This document shows, one piece after another, positions 56,401 through 64,000 of a stretch of 64,000 bases of DNA; position 1 is the stretch's first letter, and each line of letters opens with the position of its first letter. The stretch is from the NCBI RefSeq assembly GCF_008033445.1, contig NZ_VNKO01000005.1:101001-165000 (forward strand), given 5' to 3'. Position numbers and translations under genes: made by a program. The notes under the pieces were generated by a model. It did no database searches. It saw only the letters and a list, made by a program, of their open reading frames with translations, and was not told the DNA's origin. This stretch comes from Vulcaniibacterium gelatinicum. Lineage in GTDB: Bacteria; Pseudomonadota; Gammaproteobacteria; Xanthomonadales; Xanthomonadaceae.

Positions 56401-58052
56401 CCGTGGTGGTGTTCGACCGCGACTTCCGCTTCGTCTCGGTCAACCCGGCCTTCACCCGCATGTCGGGCTACACCGACGCCGAGGTGCTCGGCCGCTCCAC
56501 CAGCCTGCTCGACAGCCACCAGCACGACCCCGAGTTCTACCGCCTGATGCGCCAGGAACTCGAGCGCACCGGCCGCTGGTCGGGCGAAATGTGGCAGCAG
56601 CGCAAGGACGGCGAGGAGTTTCTGTGCGCGATCGAGAGCAGTGTGGTGCTCGACGCCAACGGCCAGCGCAGCCACTACGTCGCCGTGCTCACCGACATCA
56701 CCGACAAGAAGCGCGCCGAGCAGGAGCTGCGCTACCTGGCCAACTACGACACCCTGACCAGCCTGCCCAACCGCGCGCTGCTCTCCGAGCGCCTCTCGCG
56801 CGCGATCGTGCGCGCGCGCCGGCAGGGCAGCCGGATCGCGGTGCTGTTCCTCGACCTGGACCGCTTCAAGGACATCAACGACTCGCTCGGCCACGCCGCC
56901 GGCGACCGCATCCTGCGCGCCGCGGCCGCGCGCCTGCAGCAGACCGTCGGCCCGCAGCACACCGTCGCCCGCCTGGGCGGCGACGAGTTCACCGTGGTGC
57001 TGGAGAACATAGACACCGCCGAGGATGCCGAGAAGGTCGCGCGCGAGATCATCACCGCGTTCGAGGCCCCGCTCGACATCGACGACCAGCACGACGTCGC
57101 CATCACCCCGTCCATCGGCATCAGCCTCTATCCCGACCACGCCCAGGTGCCGACCGACCTGCTCAAGCACGCCGACACCGCGATGTACCAGGCCAAGGCC
57201 GCCGGCCGCCGCACCTACATGCGCTACGACGAGGCCATGGACGTGGCCATCCGCCGCCGCGCCACCATCGCCACCGCGCTGCGCAAGGTGCTCGACCGCA
57301 ACGAGCTGCGGCTGGTGTTCCAGCCGCGCCTGTCGCTGCCGCAGGCGCGGATCACCGGGGTGGAAGCGCTGCTGCGCTGGTCCAGCCCCGAGCACGGCGA
57401 AGTGCCGCCGTCGCTGTTCATCCCCCTGGCCGAGGAAAGCGGCCTGATCCTGGACATCGGCGAATGGGCCCTGCGCGAGGCCTGCCAGACGCTCAAGCGC
57501 TGGCGCCAGCACGGCCTGGACCATCTGTCCATCTCGGTCAACGTCTCCGCCCTGCAACTGCTGCGCGGGGACCTGCCCAGCACCGTCGCGCGCGTGCTCG
57601 ACGAGACCGGCCTGCCCGCGGAGCACCTCGAGCTGGAGCTGACCGAGAGCGTGATCATGGCCAACGCGGCCCACACCGCCAGCACCCTGCGCGCGTTCCG
57701 CGACCTCGGCCTGCAGCTGGCGATCGACGACTTCGGCACCGGCTACTCCTCGCTCGCCTACCTCAAGCGGCTGCCGATCAACACGCTCAAGATCGACAAG
57801 GAGTTCATCGGCGACCTGACCCGCGACGCCGACGACGAGGCGATCACCAGCACCGTCATCACCATGGCCCACTCGCTGGGCCTGAACGTGGTCGCCGAAG
57901 GCGTGGAGGAGGAGGCCCAGGTCCAGTTCCTGCGCCAGCACCGCTGCGACGAGGTCCAGGGCTACTGGCTGTCGGCCCCGCTCGACGCCCACCGCTGCCT
58001 GGCCTTCATCCGCACCTGGGCCCCGACCCTGACCGCGGCCACGACTCCCTGA
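53475..58052 (+). CDS. Propeller-sensor PAS-GGDEF-EAL hybrid protein
   Basis: Very large sensor of about 1525 residues. Signal peptide (about 1-36), a periplasmic two-component-type beta-propeller made of repeats such as WVGTQGGLHRFDG and WIGTYSQSVARLD (about 40-735), a Y_Y_Y domain (about 735-795), one membrane helix (about 797-820), two PAS domains (about 836-1075), GGDEF (RLGGDEF, near 1168) and EAL (VEALLRW, near 1297; DDFGTGYSSLAYLKRLP). Both catalytic domains look intact. GTG 53475 or 53481 is the start. It likely senses a periplasmic ligand and sets cyclic-di-GMP levels. Confidence 0.92.
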   Translation: MLVRVLLSIGQLRPWLRRAPRAAAWLLLLVIAQPLAAATRDFHFLPLAADHGLAQHTVTALAQDAQGFVWVGTQGGLHRFDGQRYRVLRHDPRDPGSLPESYVTALAAEPSALWIGTYSQSVARLDLRTGRIRRYPPPGHEPLPVLALLAHGGRVWVGTAFGLERLDPHTGGRERVLRLSPVPDPRGLPGQALLAGTDGAVWFACGAGLFRIGPRGGIERIGPAAAMRSLAFDHLGRLWIGGADGLHRLRDDGRTLLRIWPTAGEAESPDVRAIVEAPDRRFWLAVYPAGLRRFDPATGTVQTLREMPLVPASLPEDGVTALLLDRGNGLLWIGGQLRGAAVTDPLGTRFRYVYGFGLQQHDPYGEDSSVRALFEDATGQWWLGTDGGRLLRMPGPEAPAEDFGPRLAALLPPVGGAPRAALRVLAIEPAGNDRAWLGTNRGLLLLDPANRALKHVPLPQAPALAIRSLARDPGGVLWIGTSTQGLLRYDPLRGELRPIGPPQARNGSRALVHAVHVDRRGRVWFGTAAGLGLYEPGRDRLRHFRHDRTRPDSLPGDIVRAVREGSDGTLWLATHAGLSRVRERGGAIAFEHPLAAALGDAPVPVVFDVREAPAGRLWLATDAGVLRFQPASGEIRRYGLRDGLQDLEFNGGATLVLRDGRMLFGGIRGLNLFDPLRIEDSRHMPPLRLLSVRIGAEGAEDWLWSPHARIEMGEAAAILRLRVGALDPAGAGVIRYRYRLDGYDTDWIDNGTLGEITYTRLPAGSYTLHVQATNRDGIWNPAELRLPLRVTPPPWRHPLALAAYALLALAVVSGFGVLLWRQRRSEREHLRQLREREERLTVALWASGEEFWDYDLRTHVLHRLHIDDAGRTSHEFAVTRSTERTHEIHPEDLPRVRDQLRQHLRGRSSLFVSEHRVRNDQGSWTWVRARGRVVERDPATGRALRVAGTSRDITHSRTIERERRISTEVLRSMSEAVVVFDRDFRFVSVNPAFTRMSGYTDAEVLGRSTSLLDSHQHDPEFYRLMRQELERTGRWSGEMWQQRKDGEEFLCAIESSVVLDANGQRSHYVAVLTDITDKKRAEQELRYLANYDTLTSLPNRALLSERLSRAIVRARRQGSRIAVLFLDLDRFKDINDSLGHAAGDRILRAAAARLQQTVGPQHTVARLGGDEFTVVLENIDTAEDAEKVAREIITAFEAPLDIDDQHDVAITPSIGISLYPDHAQVPTDLLKHADTAMYQAKAAGRRTYMRYDEAMDVAIRRRATIATALRKVLDRNELRLVFQPRLSLPQARITGVEALLRWSSPEHGEVPPSLFIPLAEESGLILDIGEWALREACQTLKRWRQHGLDHLSISVNVSALQLLRGDLPSTVARVLDETGLPAEHLELELTESVIMANAAHTASTLRAFRDLGLQLAIDDFGTGYSSLAYLKRLPINTLKIDKEFIGDLTRDADDEAITSTVITMAHSLGLNVVAEGVEEEAQVQFLRQHRCDEVQGYWLSAPLDAHRCLAFIRTWAPTLTAATTP

Positions 58053-58106
58053 GCGCCGCCCGCGGCGCGCCTTGACCGCCCCCCGCCCCCTGCCTATCGT
58101 GCCCCC

Positions 58107-58331
58107 ATGGATCCCGCCGCCGACGTCACCGCCCGCCTGCGTGCCCTCGTCGCCCGCGTCGAGCAGCTGACCGCGCTCGCCCAGCGCCTGGCCGAGGAGA
58201 ACCGCAGCCTGCGCCAGCAGCAGGAGCAGCTCGCCGCCGAGCGCGCCCAGCTGCTGGCCAAGAACGAGCAGGCGCGCTCGCGCGTGGAGGCGATGATCAG
58301 CCGGCTGAAGTCGCTGGAGCAGCACACGTGA
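58107..58331 (+). CDS. TIGR02449 family coiled-coil protein
   Basis: A 74-residue protein, almost wholly coiled coil (VARVEQLTALAQRLAEENRSLRQQ). It matches the TIGR02449 family found just upstream of zapA in gammaproteobacteria. It resembles SlyX/ZapB-type small coiled coils and may act in cell division. Its stop overlaps the zapA start by 4 bases. Confidence 0.85.
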   Translation: MDPAADVTARLRALVARVEQLTALAQRLAEENRSLRQQQEQLAAERAQLLAKNEQARSRVEAMISRLKSLEQHT

Positions 58332-58627
58332 GCGAGCCGGTCAGCGTCCGCATCCTCGACCGCGAGTACACCGTCGGCTGCGAGCCCGACGAACGCGACG
58401 GCCTGATGGCCGCCGCCAAACTGCTCGACGCGCGCATGCGCGAGCTGCGCGGCAACAACCGCATGGTCGCGCTCGACCGCCTCGCGGTGCTCGCCGCGCT
58501 CAACCTCGCCCACGAGCTGCTGCAGCTGCGCGACGACACCGCACGCCGCGAGCGCGAACTCGGCCGCGCCATTGACGACGCGCAACGCCGCATCGACGAC
58601 CTGTTCGCTGCCGCAGGACAACGCTGA
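58328..58627 (+). CDS. zapA: Cell division protein ZapA
   Basis: ZapA of 99 residues, which bundles FtsZ filaments at the division ring. The N-terminal beta-strand region (VSVRILDREYTVGCEPDERDGL) is followed by a helix-rich C-terminus. Located before 6S RNA and fau, the standard gammaproteobacterial arrangement. Confidence 0.95.
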   Translation: MSEPVSVRILDREYTVGCEPDERDGLMAAAKLLDARMRELRGNNRMVALDRLAVLAALNLAHELLQLRDDTARRERELGRAIDDAQRRIDDLFAAAGQR

Positions 58628-58673
58628 ACGCGTCGCGGCGCGCACGCCGGCAGCAGGACCCCGACGAATGGAC

Positions 58674-58701
58674 TTGGCACGCGCGGCACGCGCGCTATAC
58701 T
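58674..58701 (+). promoter_or_regulatory. 6S RNA promoter
   Basis: -35 TTGGCA (58674-58679), 16-base spacer, -10 TATACT (58696-58701), just upstream of the 6S RNA. Confidence 0.7.
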
Positions 58702-58709
58702 TTCGCCGC

Positions 58710-58890
58710 GTCCTCTGCTGTGCCGACGGCGCGCGCAAACATTCGCCTTGTCCCTTAACGACGACCATGGGGATGCAGCGGATGCCGGGTGAGCAGGTCC
58801 GCCACGAGCGGAAAGCCCGAAGGCAGCCAAGCCTCCCCACTTGAACCTCGGGTTCAAGGTCGTTTCGCGCGCATCGTCACGGCGGAGGAT
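58710..58890 (+). ncRNA. ssrS: 6S RNA
   Basis: The 321-base gap between zapA and fau holds the regulator RNA that binds RNA polymerase and mimics an open promoter. The key hairpin TTGAACCTCGGGTTCAAGG (58840-58858) closely matches the E. coli 6S element, and the 5' TCCTCTGCTGTGCC pairs with the 3' GGCGGAGGA to close the rod. A six-T run follows at 58894-58899. Ends are approximate. Confidence 0.85.
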
Positions 58891-58948
58891 GTCTTTTTTC
58901 CGGGCGGCTACACTGCGTGCCCGTCCCCGTCGCCGCCCGCCCCGCCGC

Positions 58949-59539
58949 ATGGACCAAGACGCGCGCACCGCCCTGCGCCGCAGCCTGCGCGAACGCCGCC
59001 GCGCCATTCCGGCCGCGGCGCGGCTCGCCGCCGCCGAAGCGCTGGCCGCACGCCTGCTCGCGCTGCCGTTCGCCCCCCAGTCCGGCCACGTCGCCGGCTA
59101 CTGGGCCATGGACGGCGAGATCGCGCTGCACGTGTGGCAACTGCGCCTGCCGCCCGGCTGCGTGTACTGCCTGCCGGTGCTGCACGCGGACGGCCGCCTG
59201 CGCTTCGCGCCCTGGCGCCCCGGCGATCCCCTGGTCGCCAACCGCCACGGCATCCCCGAGCCCGACCTCGCCCCGGAGTCGCTGCTGCGGCCGGAGGACA
59301 TGCAGCTGGTGGTGCTGCCGCTGGTGGGCTTCGACGCCCGCGGCCACCGGCTCGGCATGGGCGGCGGCTGGTACGATCGCAGCTTCGCGTTCCGCCGCGA
59401 GCGCCCGGCCCCGCCGTGGCTGGTCGGCGCCGCGTTCGCCGCGCAGCAGGTCGAGGCGCTCGCACCCCGCGACTGGGACGTGGCGCTGGACGCGGTCTGC
59501 AGCGAACAGGACACCCTTCTGCCCCCGATCCCGGCATGA
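58949..59539 (+). CDS. fau: 5-formyltetrahydrofolate cyclo-ligase
   Basis: Enzyme of 196 residues converting 5-formyl-THF to 5,10-methenyl-THF. N-terminal basic helix (RRSLRERRRAIP), then VGFDARGHRLGMGGGWYDRSF, the conserved phosphate/folate motif, near the C-terminus. ATG 58949 is used; the frame is open further upstream across the 6S RNA, which is not coding. Sits directly downstream of 6S RNA. Confidence 0.94.
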   Translation: MDQDARTALRRSLRERRRAIPAAARLAAAEALAARLLALPFAPQSGHVAGYWAMDGEIALHVWQLRLPPGCVYCLPVLHADGRLRFAPWRPGDPLVANRHGIPEPDLAPESLLRPEDMQLVVLPLVGFDARGHRLGMGGGWYDRSFAFRRERPAPPWLVGAAFAAQQVEALAPRDWDVALDAVCSEQDTLLPPIPA

Positions 59540-60003
59540 GCAAGACGCGCCGCCACTGGCTGATGAAATCCGAGCCCGACGCGTTCTCGATCGACGACCT
59601 CGCCCGGGTCGGCACCGAGCCGTGGACCGGCGTGCGCAATTACCAGGCGCGCAACTTCATGCGCCAGATGCGCATCGGCGACGGCGTGCTGTTCTACCAC
59701 TCCAGTTGCGCCGAGCCCGGCATCGTCGGCATCGCCCGGGTCGCGAGCGAGGCCTATCCCGACCCCACCCAGTTCGACCCGCAGTCGGACTACCACGACC
59801 CCAAGAGCACGCGCGAACAGCCGCGCTGGGACCTGGTGGACGTGGCCTTCGAACGCAAGCTGCGCCGCACCCTCCCGCTCGAGGAGATCCGGCGCCACGC
59901 CGACGCCCTCGGCGAGGACTTCGCCCTGCTCCGCCGCGGCAACCGCCTGTCCGTGATGCCGGTGACGCCGGCGCAATGGCGGCTGCTGCTGTCCCTCGAA
60001 TGA
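59536..60003 (+). CDS. EVE-domain protein
   Basis: Cytoplasmic EVE-domain protein of 155 residues. Signature [16 protein letters not shown] at the N-terminus, [29 protein letters not shown] in the middle. The fold is PUA-like and thought to recognise modified nucleotides. It is coupled to fau (4-base overlap) and precedes rpiA by 13 bases. Confidence 0.93.
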   Translation: MSKTRRHWLMKSEPDAFSIDDLARVGTEPWTGVRNYQARNFMRQMRIGDGVLFYHSSCAEPGIVGIARVASEAYPDPTQFDPQSDYHDPKSTREQPRWDLVDVAFERKLRRTLPLEEIRRHADALGEDFALLRRGNRLSVMPVTPAQWRLLLSLE

Positions 60004-60016
60004 CGGATTCCCGCCC

Positions 60017-60664
60017 ATGACCGAAGCCAAGCGCCTGGCCGCCGAAAAGGCCCTCGAATACGTCGCCGACGGCATGATCGTCGGCGTCGGCACCGGCTCC
60101 ACCGTGACCTACTTCATCGACGGCCTGGCCCGCTTCCGCGACCGCATCGCCGGCGCGGTGTCCAGCTCCGAGCAGAGCACGCAACGCCTGCGCGCGCACG
60201 GCATCGAGGTGCTCGACCTCAACGCCACCGGTCCGCTGCCGCTGTACGTGGACGGCGCCGACGAGTGCGACCCGCACAAGCGCCTGATCAAGGGCGGCGG
60301 CGCCGCGCTCACCCGCGAGAAGATCATCGCCGAGGCCAGCGAACGCTTCGTCTGCATCATCGACCCGAGCAAGCGCGTGGACGTGCTCGGCCGCTTCCCG
60401 CTGCCGGTGGAGGTGATCCCGATGGCGCGCAGCCTGGTCGCGCGCGAGATCCTGCGCCTGACCGGCGGCCAGCCGGTATGGCGCGACGGCGTGGTCACCG
60501 ACAACGGCAACTGGATCCTCGACGTCCACCACCTCGCCATCACCGATCCGGTCGGCATGGAACGCGAGCTCAACCAGATCCCCGGCGTGGTCAGCGTCGG
60601 CCTGTTCGCGCGCCGCCCGGCCGACGTCGTGATCGTCGGCGGGGAGCCGCCGCAGGTGCTCTGA
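60017..60664 (+). CDS. rpiA: Ribose-5-phosphate isomerase A
   Basis: RpiA of 215 residues, interconverting ribose-5-phosphate and ribulose-5-phosphate. Phosphate-binding [13 protein letters not shown] (about 20-32), [17 protein letters not shown] (catalytic Asp) and [15 protein letters not shown] are intact. It shares its pathway with transketolase at 12.6 kb. Likely in an operon fau-EVE-rpiA. Confidence 0.96.
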   Translation: MTEAKRLAAEKALEYVADGMIVGVGTGSTVTYFIDGLARFRDRIAGAVSSSEQSTQRLRAHGIEVLDLNATGPLPLYVDGADECDPHKRLIKGGGAALTREKIIAEASERFVCIIDPSKRVDVLGRFPLPVEVIPMARSLVAREILRLTGGQPVWRDGVVTDNGNWILDVHHLAITDPVGMERELNQIPGVVSVGLFARRPADVVIVGGEPPQVL

Positions 60665-60819
60665 TCGCCACCGCTCCCGATGCGGCGAGGGCGCGGCCCT
60701 CTGCCTGCGGATGAGGCACGTCTCAACTGCGGAGACACGCTTCCGGGAGACTGTGGACGTCGCATCCGCCGCTGCGACGCGGCGGCGCGATACTGGTTCC
60801 CCGCGCGTGGACCGCCGCC

Positions 60820-62298
60820 GTGACCCTGCGCTGCCTGTTCGTGGATTTCGATTCGTACTTCGCCTCGGTCGAACAGTACGACGAACCACGCCTGCGTGGC
60901 CGCCCGGTCGGTGTGGTGCCGGTGATGGCGCCCACCACCTGCTGCATCGCCGCCAGCTACGAAGCCAAGGCCCATGGCGTGAAGACCGGCACTCCGGTGC
61001 GGGAAGCACTCGAACGCTGCCCGGACCTGATGCTGGTGCAGGCGCGCCCGGCGCGTTACGTCGAGCTGCACCACCGGCTGATGGCGGCGATCCAGGACTG
61101 CATCCCCCACGAGGCGCCGCTGTCCATCGACGAGGTGCCGTGCCGCCTGATCGGCCGCGAGCGCGAACGCGCCAACGCCGAGGCGATCGCGCGCCGGATC
61201 AAGCAGACCCTGGCCGAACGCGGCTTCAGTCCCGCGATCCGCTGCTCGATCGGCATCGCCCCGAACCGGTTCCTGGCCAAGACCGCCTCCGACATGCACA
61301 AGCCGGACGGGCTGACCGTGATCGAACAGGGCGACCTGCCGCACGCCCTGCATGGCCTCGACCTGCGCGACCTGTGCGGCATCGGTCCCTCGATGGAGCA
61401 GCGCCTGCACCGCGCCGGCATCCGCACCGTCGCCCAGCTCACCGCCGCCACCCGTGAGCACCTGCGCGCCGCCTGGGGCAGCCGCGAGGGCGAACGCTAC
61501 TGGCTGCTGCTGCGCGGCCACGACGTCCCCGAGCGCGCCACCCGGCGCGGCTCGATCGGCCACTCGCACGTGCTCGGGCCCGAACTGCGCAGCTTCGAGG
61601 GCGCGCGCAGCGTGCTGGTCAAGCTGCTGGCCAAGGCCGCGATGCGGCTGCGCCACGAGGGCTACCTCGCCGCCGGCATGGCGATCCGGATCCGTTTCGT
61701 CGGTCTCGACGCCCGCTTCGAGCGCGACCTGTCCTTCGCCCCGCTCGACGACACCCCGACCCTGCTGCACCTGCTCGGCGAGCAGCTCGGCGCGCTCGAG
61801 CGCGCCCGCCGGCGCGGCCGCTGGGATCCGCGCCGGCACCCACCGCTGTCGGTCGCGGTCACGCTGGTCAATCTCGAGCCCGCCGGCAGCGTCACCGGCG
61901 CGCTGCTCGACGCCCGCGACCGCAACCGCCGCACGAGTGCGGTGCTCGACCGCATCAACCGCCGTTACGGCAACAACGCCATGTACTTCGGCTCGATGCA
62001 GAAAGCGCTCGCGCACGAGGCCGCGCCGATGCGGATCCCGTTCTCCAAGATCCCCGAGGTCCCGCTCGAGGAGGACGTGGCCCCGCACCGCCACGCCGGG
62101 ACGCAGGAGCTCGACGCGGCCCACACGCTGTGGCTGCTGCGCGAGCGCCAGTTCAAGGTCCTCGCCGAAGCCGCGCACCGCGACGCCCGCACCCGCCGCG
62201 GCGCCACGCCGGCCGGCGCGCAGCCCAAAGCCGGCGCCGGCGGCTGGCAACCCGCGCGTCCCGCCCCGAAGCCTTCCGAGCAGCCGACGCTGTTCTGA
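60820..62298 (+). CDS. Y-family DNA polymerase (divergent clade)
   Basis: Y-family polymerase of 492 residues with GTG start. Metal-binding Asp9 and Asp11 (FVDFDSYFASVE) and Asp104/Glu105 (LSIDEV) are present, with an aromatic steric gate at Phe14. Unlike DinB the SIDE motif continues VPCRLIGRERERA, a pattern I associate with a separate clade sometimes labelled ImpB. Polymerase thumb and little-finger domains follow; the last residues EQPTLF resemble a beta-clamp-binding motif. The C-terminal region from about 430 is Ala/Pro-rich. Probably a translesion polymerase. Confidence 0.85.
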   Translation: MTLRCLFVDFDSYFASVEQYDEPRLRGRPVGVVPVMAPTTCCIAASYEAKAHGVKTGTPVREALERCPDLMLVQARPARYVELHHRLMAAIQDCIPHEAPLSIDEVPCRLIGRERERANAEAIARRIKQTLAERGFSPAIRCSIGIAPNRFLAKTASDMHKPDGLTVIEQGDLPHALHGLDLRDLCGIGPSMEQRLHRAGIRTVAQLTAATREHLRAAWGSREGERYWLLLRGHDVPERATRRGSIGHSHVLGPELRSFEGARSVLVKLLAKAAMRLRHEGYLAAGMAIRIRFVGLDARFERDLSFAPLDDTPTLLHLLGEQLGALERARRRGRWDPRRHPPLSVAVTLVNLEPAGSVTGALLDARDRNRRTSAVLDRINRRYGNNAMYFGSMQKALAHEAAPMRIPFSKIPEVPLEEDVAPHRHAGTQELDAAHTLWLLRERQFKVLAEAAHRDARTRRGATPAGAQPKAGAGGWQPARPAPKPSEQPTLF

Positions 62299-62371
62299 CC
62301 GCGGCCGCGGCTGCCGCCTGCTGCGGCTTGGTTGCCGCGGCACGACCGGTTTGCGTTCCGCCGGCCCAAAG

Positions 62372-62400
62372 AAAACCCCGCCATGGTGTGGCGGGGTTTT
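62372..62400. terminator. Bidirectional terminator between polymerase gene and rRNA operon
   Basis: Perfect 12-base stem AAAACCCCGCCA and TGGCGGGGTTTT with a 5-base loop. It has T-runs on both strands (TTTT on the plus strand; TTTTC on the minus strand), so it should end both the polymerase transcript and the rRNA operon. Confidence 0.85.
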
Positions 62401-62410
62401 GGGGATAAGG

Positions 62411-62524
62411 CCCTGGCGATGACCTACTCTTGCATGCGGATGCACACTACCATCGGCGCGGTTGCGTTTCACTTCCGAGTTCGGGATGGGATCGGGTGGT
62501 GCCACAACGCTATGGTCGCCAGGG
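62411..62524 (-). rRNA. rrf: 5S ribosomal RNA
   Basis: On the minus strand the sequence runs from CTGGCGACCATAGC through the conserved CCCATCCCGAACTCGGAAG to the closing GTCATCGCCAGG, the typical 5S layout. Ends are approximate. Confidence 0.93.
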
Positions 62525-62661
62525 AGGGGGTGGAGGGTCGCGGGTCTGGGGCCGCGCCGCCTCGCATGGGGTGGGACGTAGCGAACGAGGAAGGCCTCGA
62601 CGTGTGGTGTGAGGCTGTGGTCGGACGTGTGGGGTCCGGCCGAGTTGGCTTGGAGTGATAT

Positions 62662-64000
<1,339 letters not shown>

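Noticed and set aside
53811..58325. A 1504-residue open frame antisense to the large sensor gene.
   Set aside because: It mirrors the codon register of a high-GC gene, is His/Gln/Val-rich low complexity, and has no recognisable domain.

Overview
The window is 64 kb of very GC-rich, tightly packed bacterial DNA. Gene content and order point to a gammaproteobacterium of the Lysobacteraceae (Xanthomonadaceae): pilMNOPQ divergent from a penicillin-binding protein 1A gene, gmk-rpoZ-spoT-(ridA)-recG on one strand, zapA followed by 6S RNA and fau, a MoxR/Bat operon, and paired DUF1631/PilZ genes. The genus cannot be fixed from the sequence alone. No phage, integrase, transposase, CRISPR array or tRNA was seen. 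The right end runs into an rRNA operon on the minus strand (5S and the 3' half of 23S).

Left region (1-12.6 kb): the end of an S1/P1 nuclease gene, then two divergent groups around a shared AT-rich control region at about 6.68-6.76 kb. Rightward lie a rhodanese and an ArsR-family repressor with the cysteine pair of persulfide sensors (BigR/SqrR). Leftward lie a DUF2892 membrane protein, an RND efflux pump with its adaptor, an OsmC-like protein and a DUF442 protein. A persulfide-dioxygenase-like metallo-hydrolase sits at 11.7-12.6 kb, beyond two membrane-associated genes (DUF3999, DUF2339). I infer a sulfide/persulfide stress module that includes an export pump. This is the best candidate here for an under-described system.

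Middle region (12.6-31.5 kb): transketolase, a dicarboxylate/amino acid symporter, the Bat stress-tolerance operon (MoxR, DUF58, DUF4381, BatA, BatB/C, BatD) and the type IV pilus assembly operon pilMNOPQ, all on the minus strand. A strong terminator separates pilQ from moxR. A small repeat element sits between moxR and the DUF58 gene, and a REP-like hairpin is embedded in the batD reading frame. PBP1A is divergent from pilM.

Right region (31.5-62.3 kb): citrate synthase, L31 type B, a nucleoside hydrolase, the stringent-response/nucleotide cluster (recG, ridA, spoT, rpoZ, gmk, yicC), then rph, rdgB and hemW. Next comes a cyclic-di-GMP neighbourhood (DUF1631, PilZ, a CHASE-GGDEF-EAL protein) and two convergent M24 peptidases (pepQ, pepP). 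These are followed by a UPF0149 protein, a very large propeller-PAS-GGDEF-EAL sensor, the zapA/6S RNA/fau group, an EVE-domain protein, rpiA and a divergent Y-family polymerase. Genes often overlap by 1-23 bases, on the same strand (ATGA or TGATG junctions) and between convergent pairs, showing a compact genome with much translational coupling.
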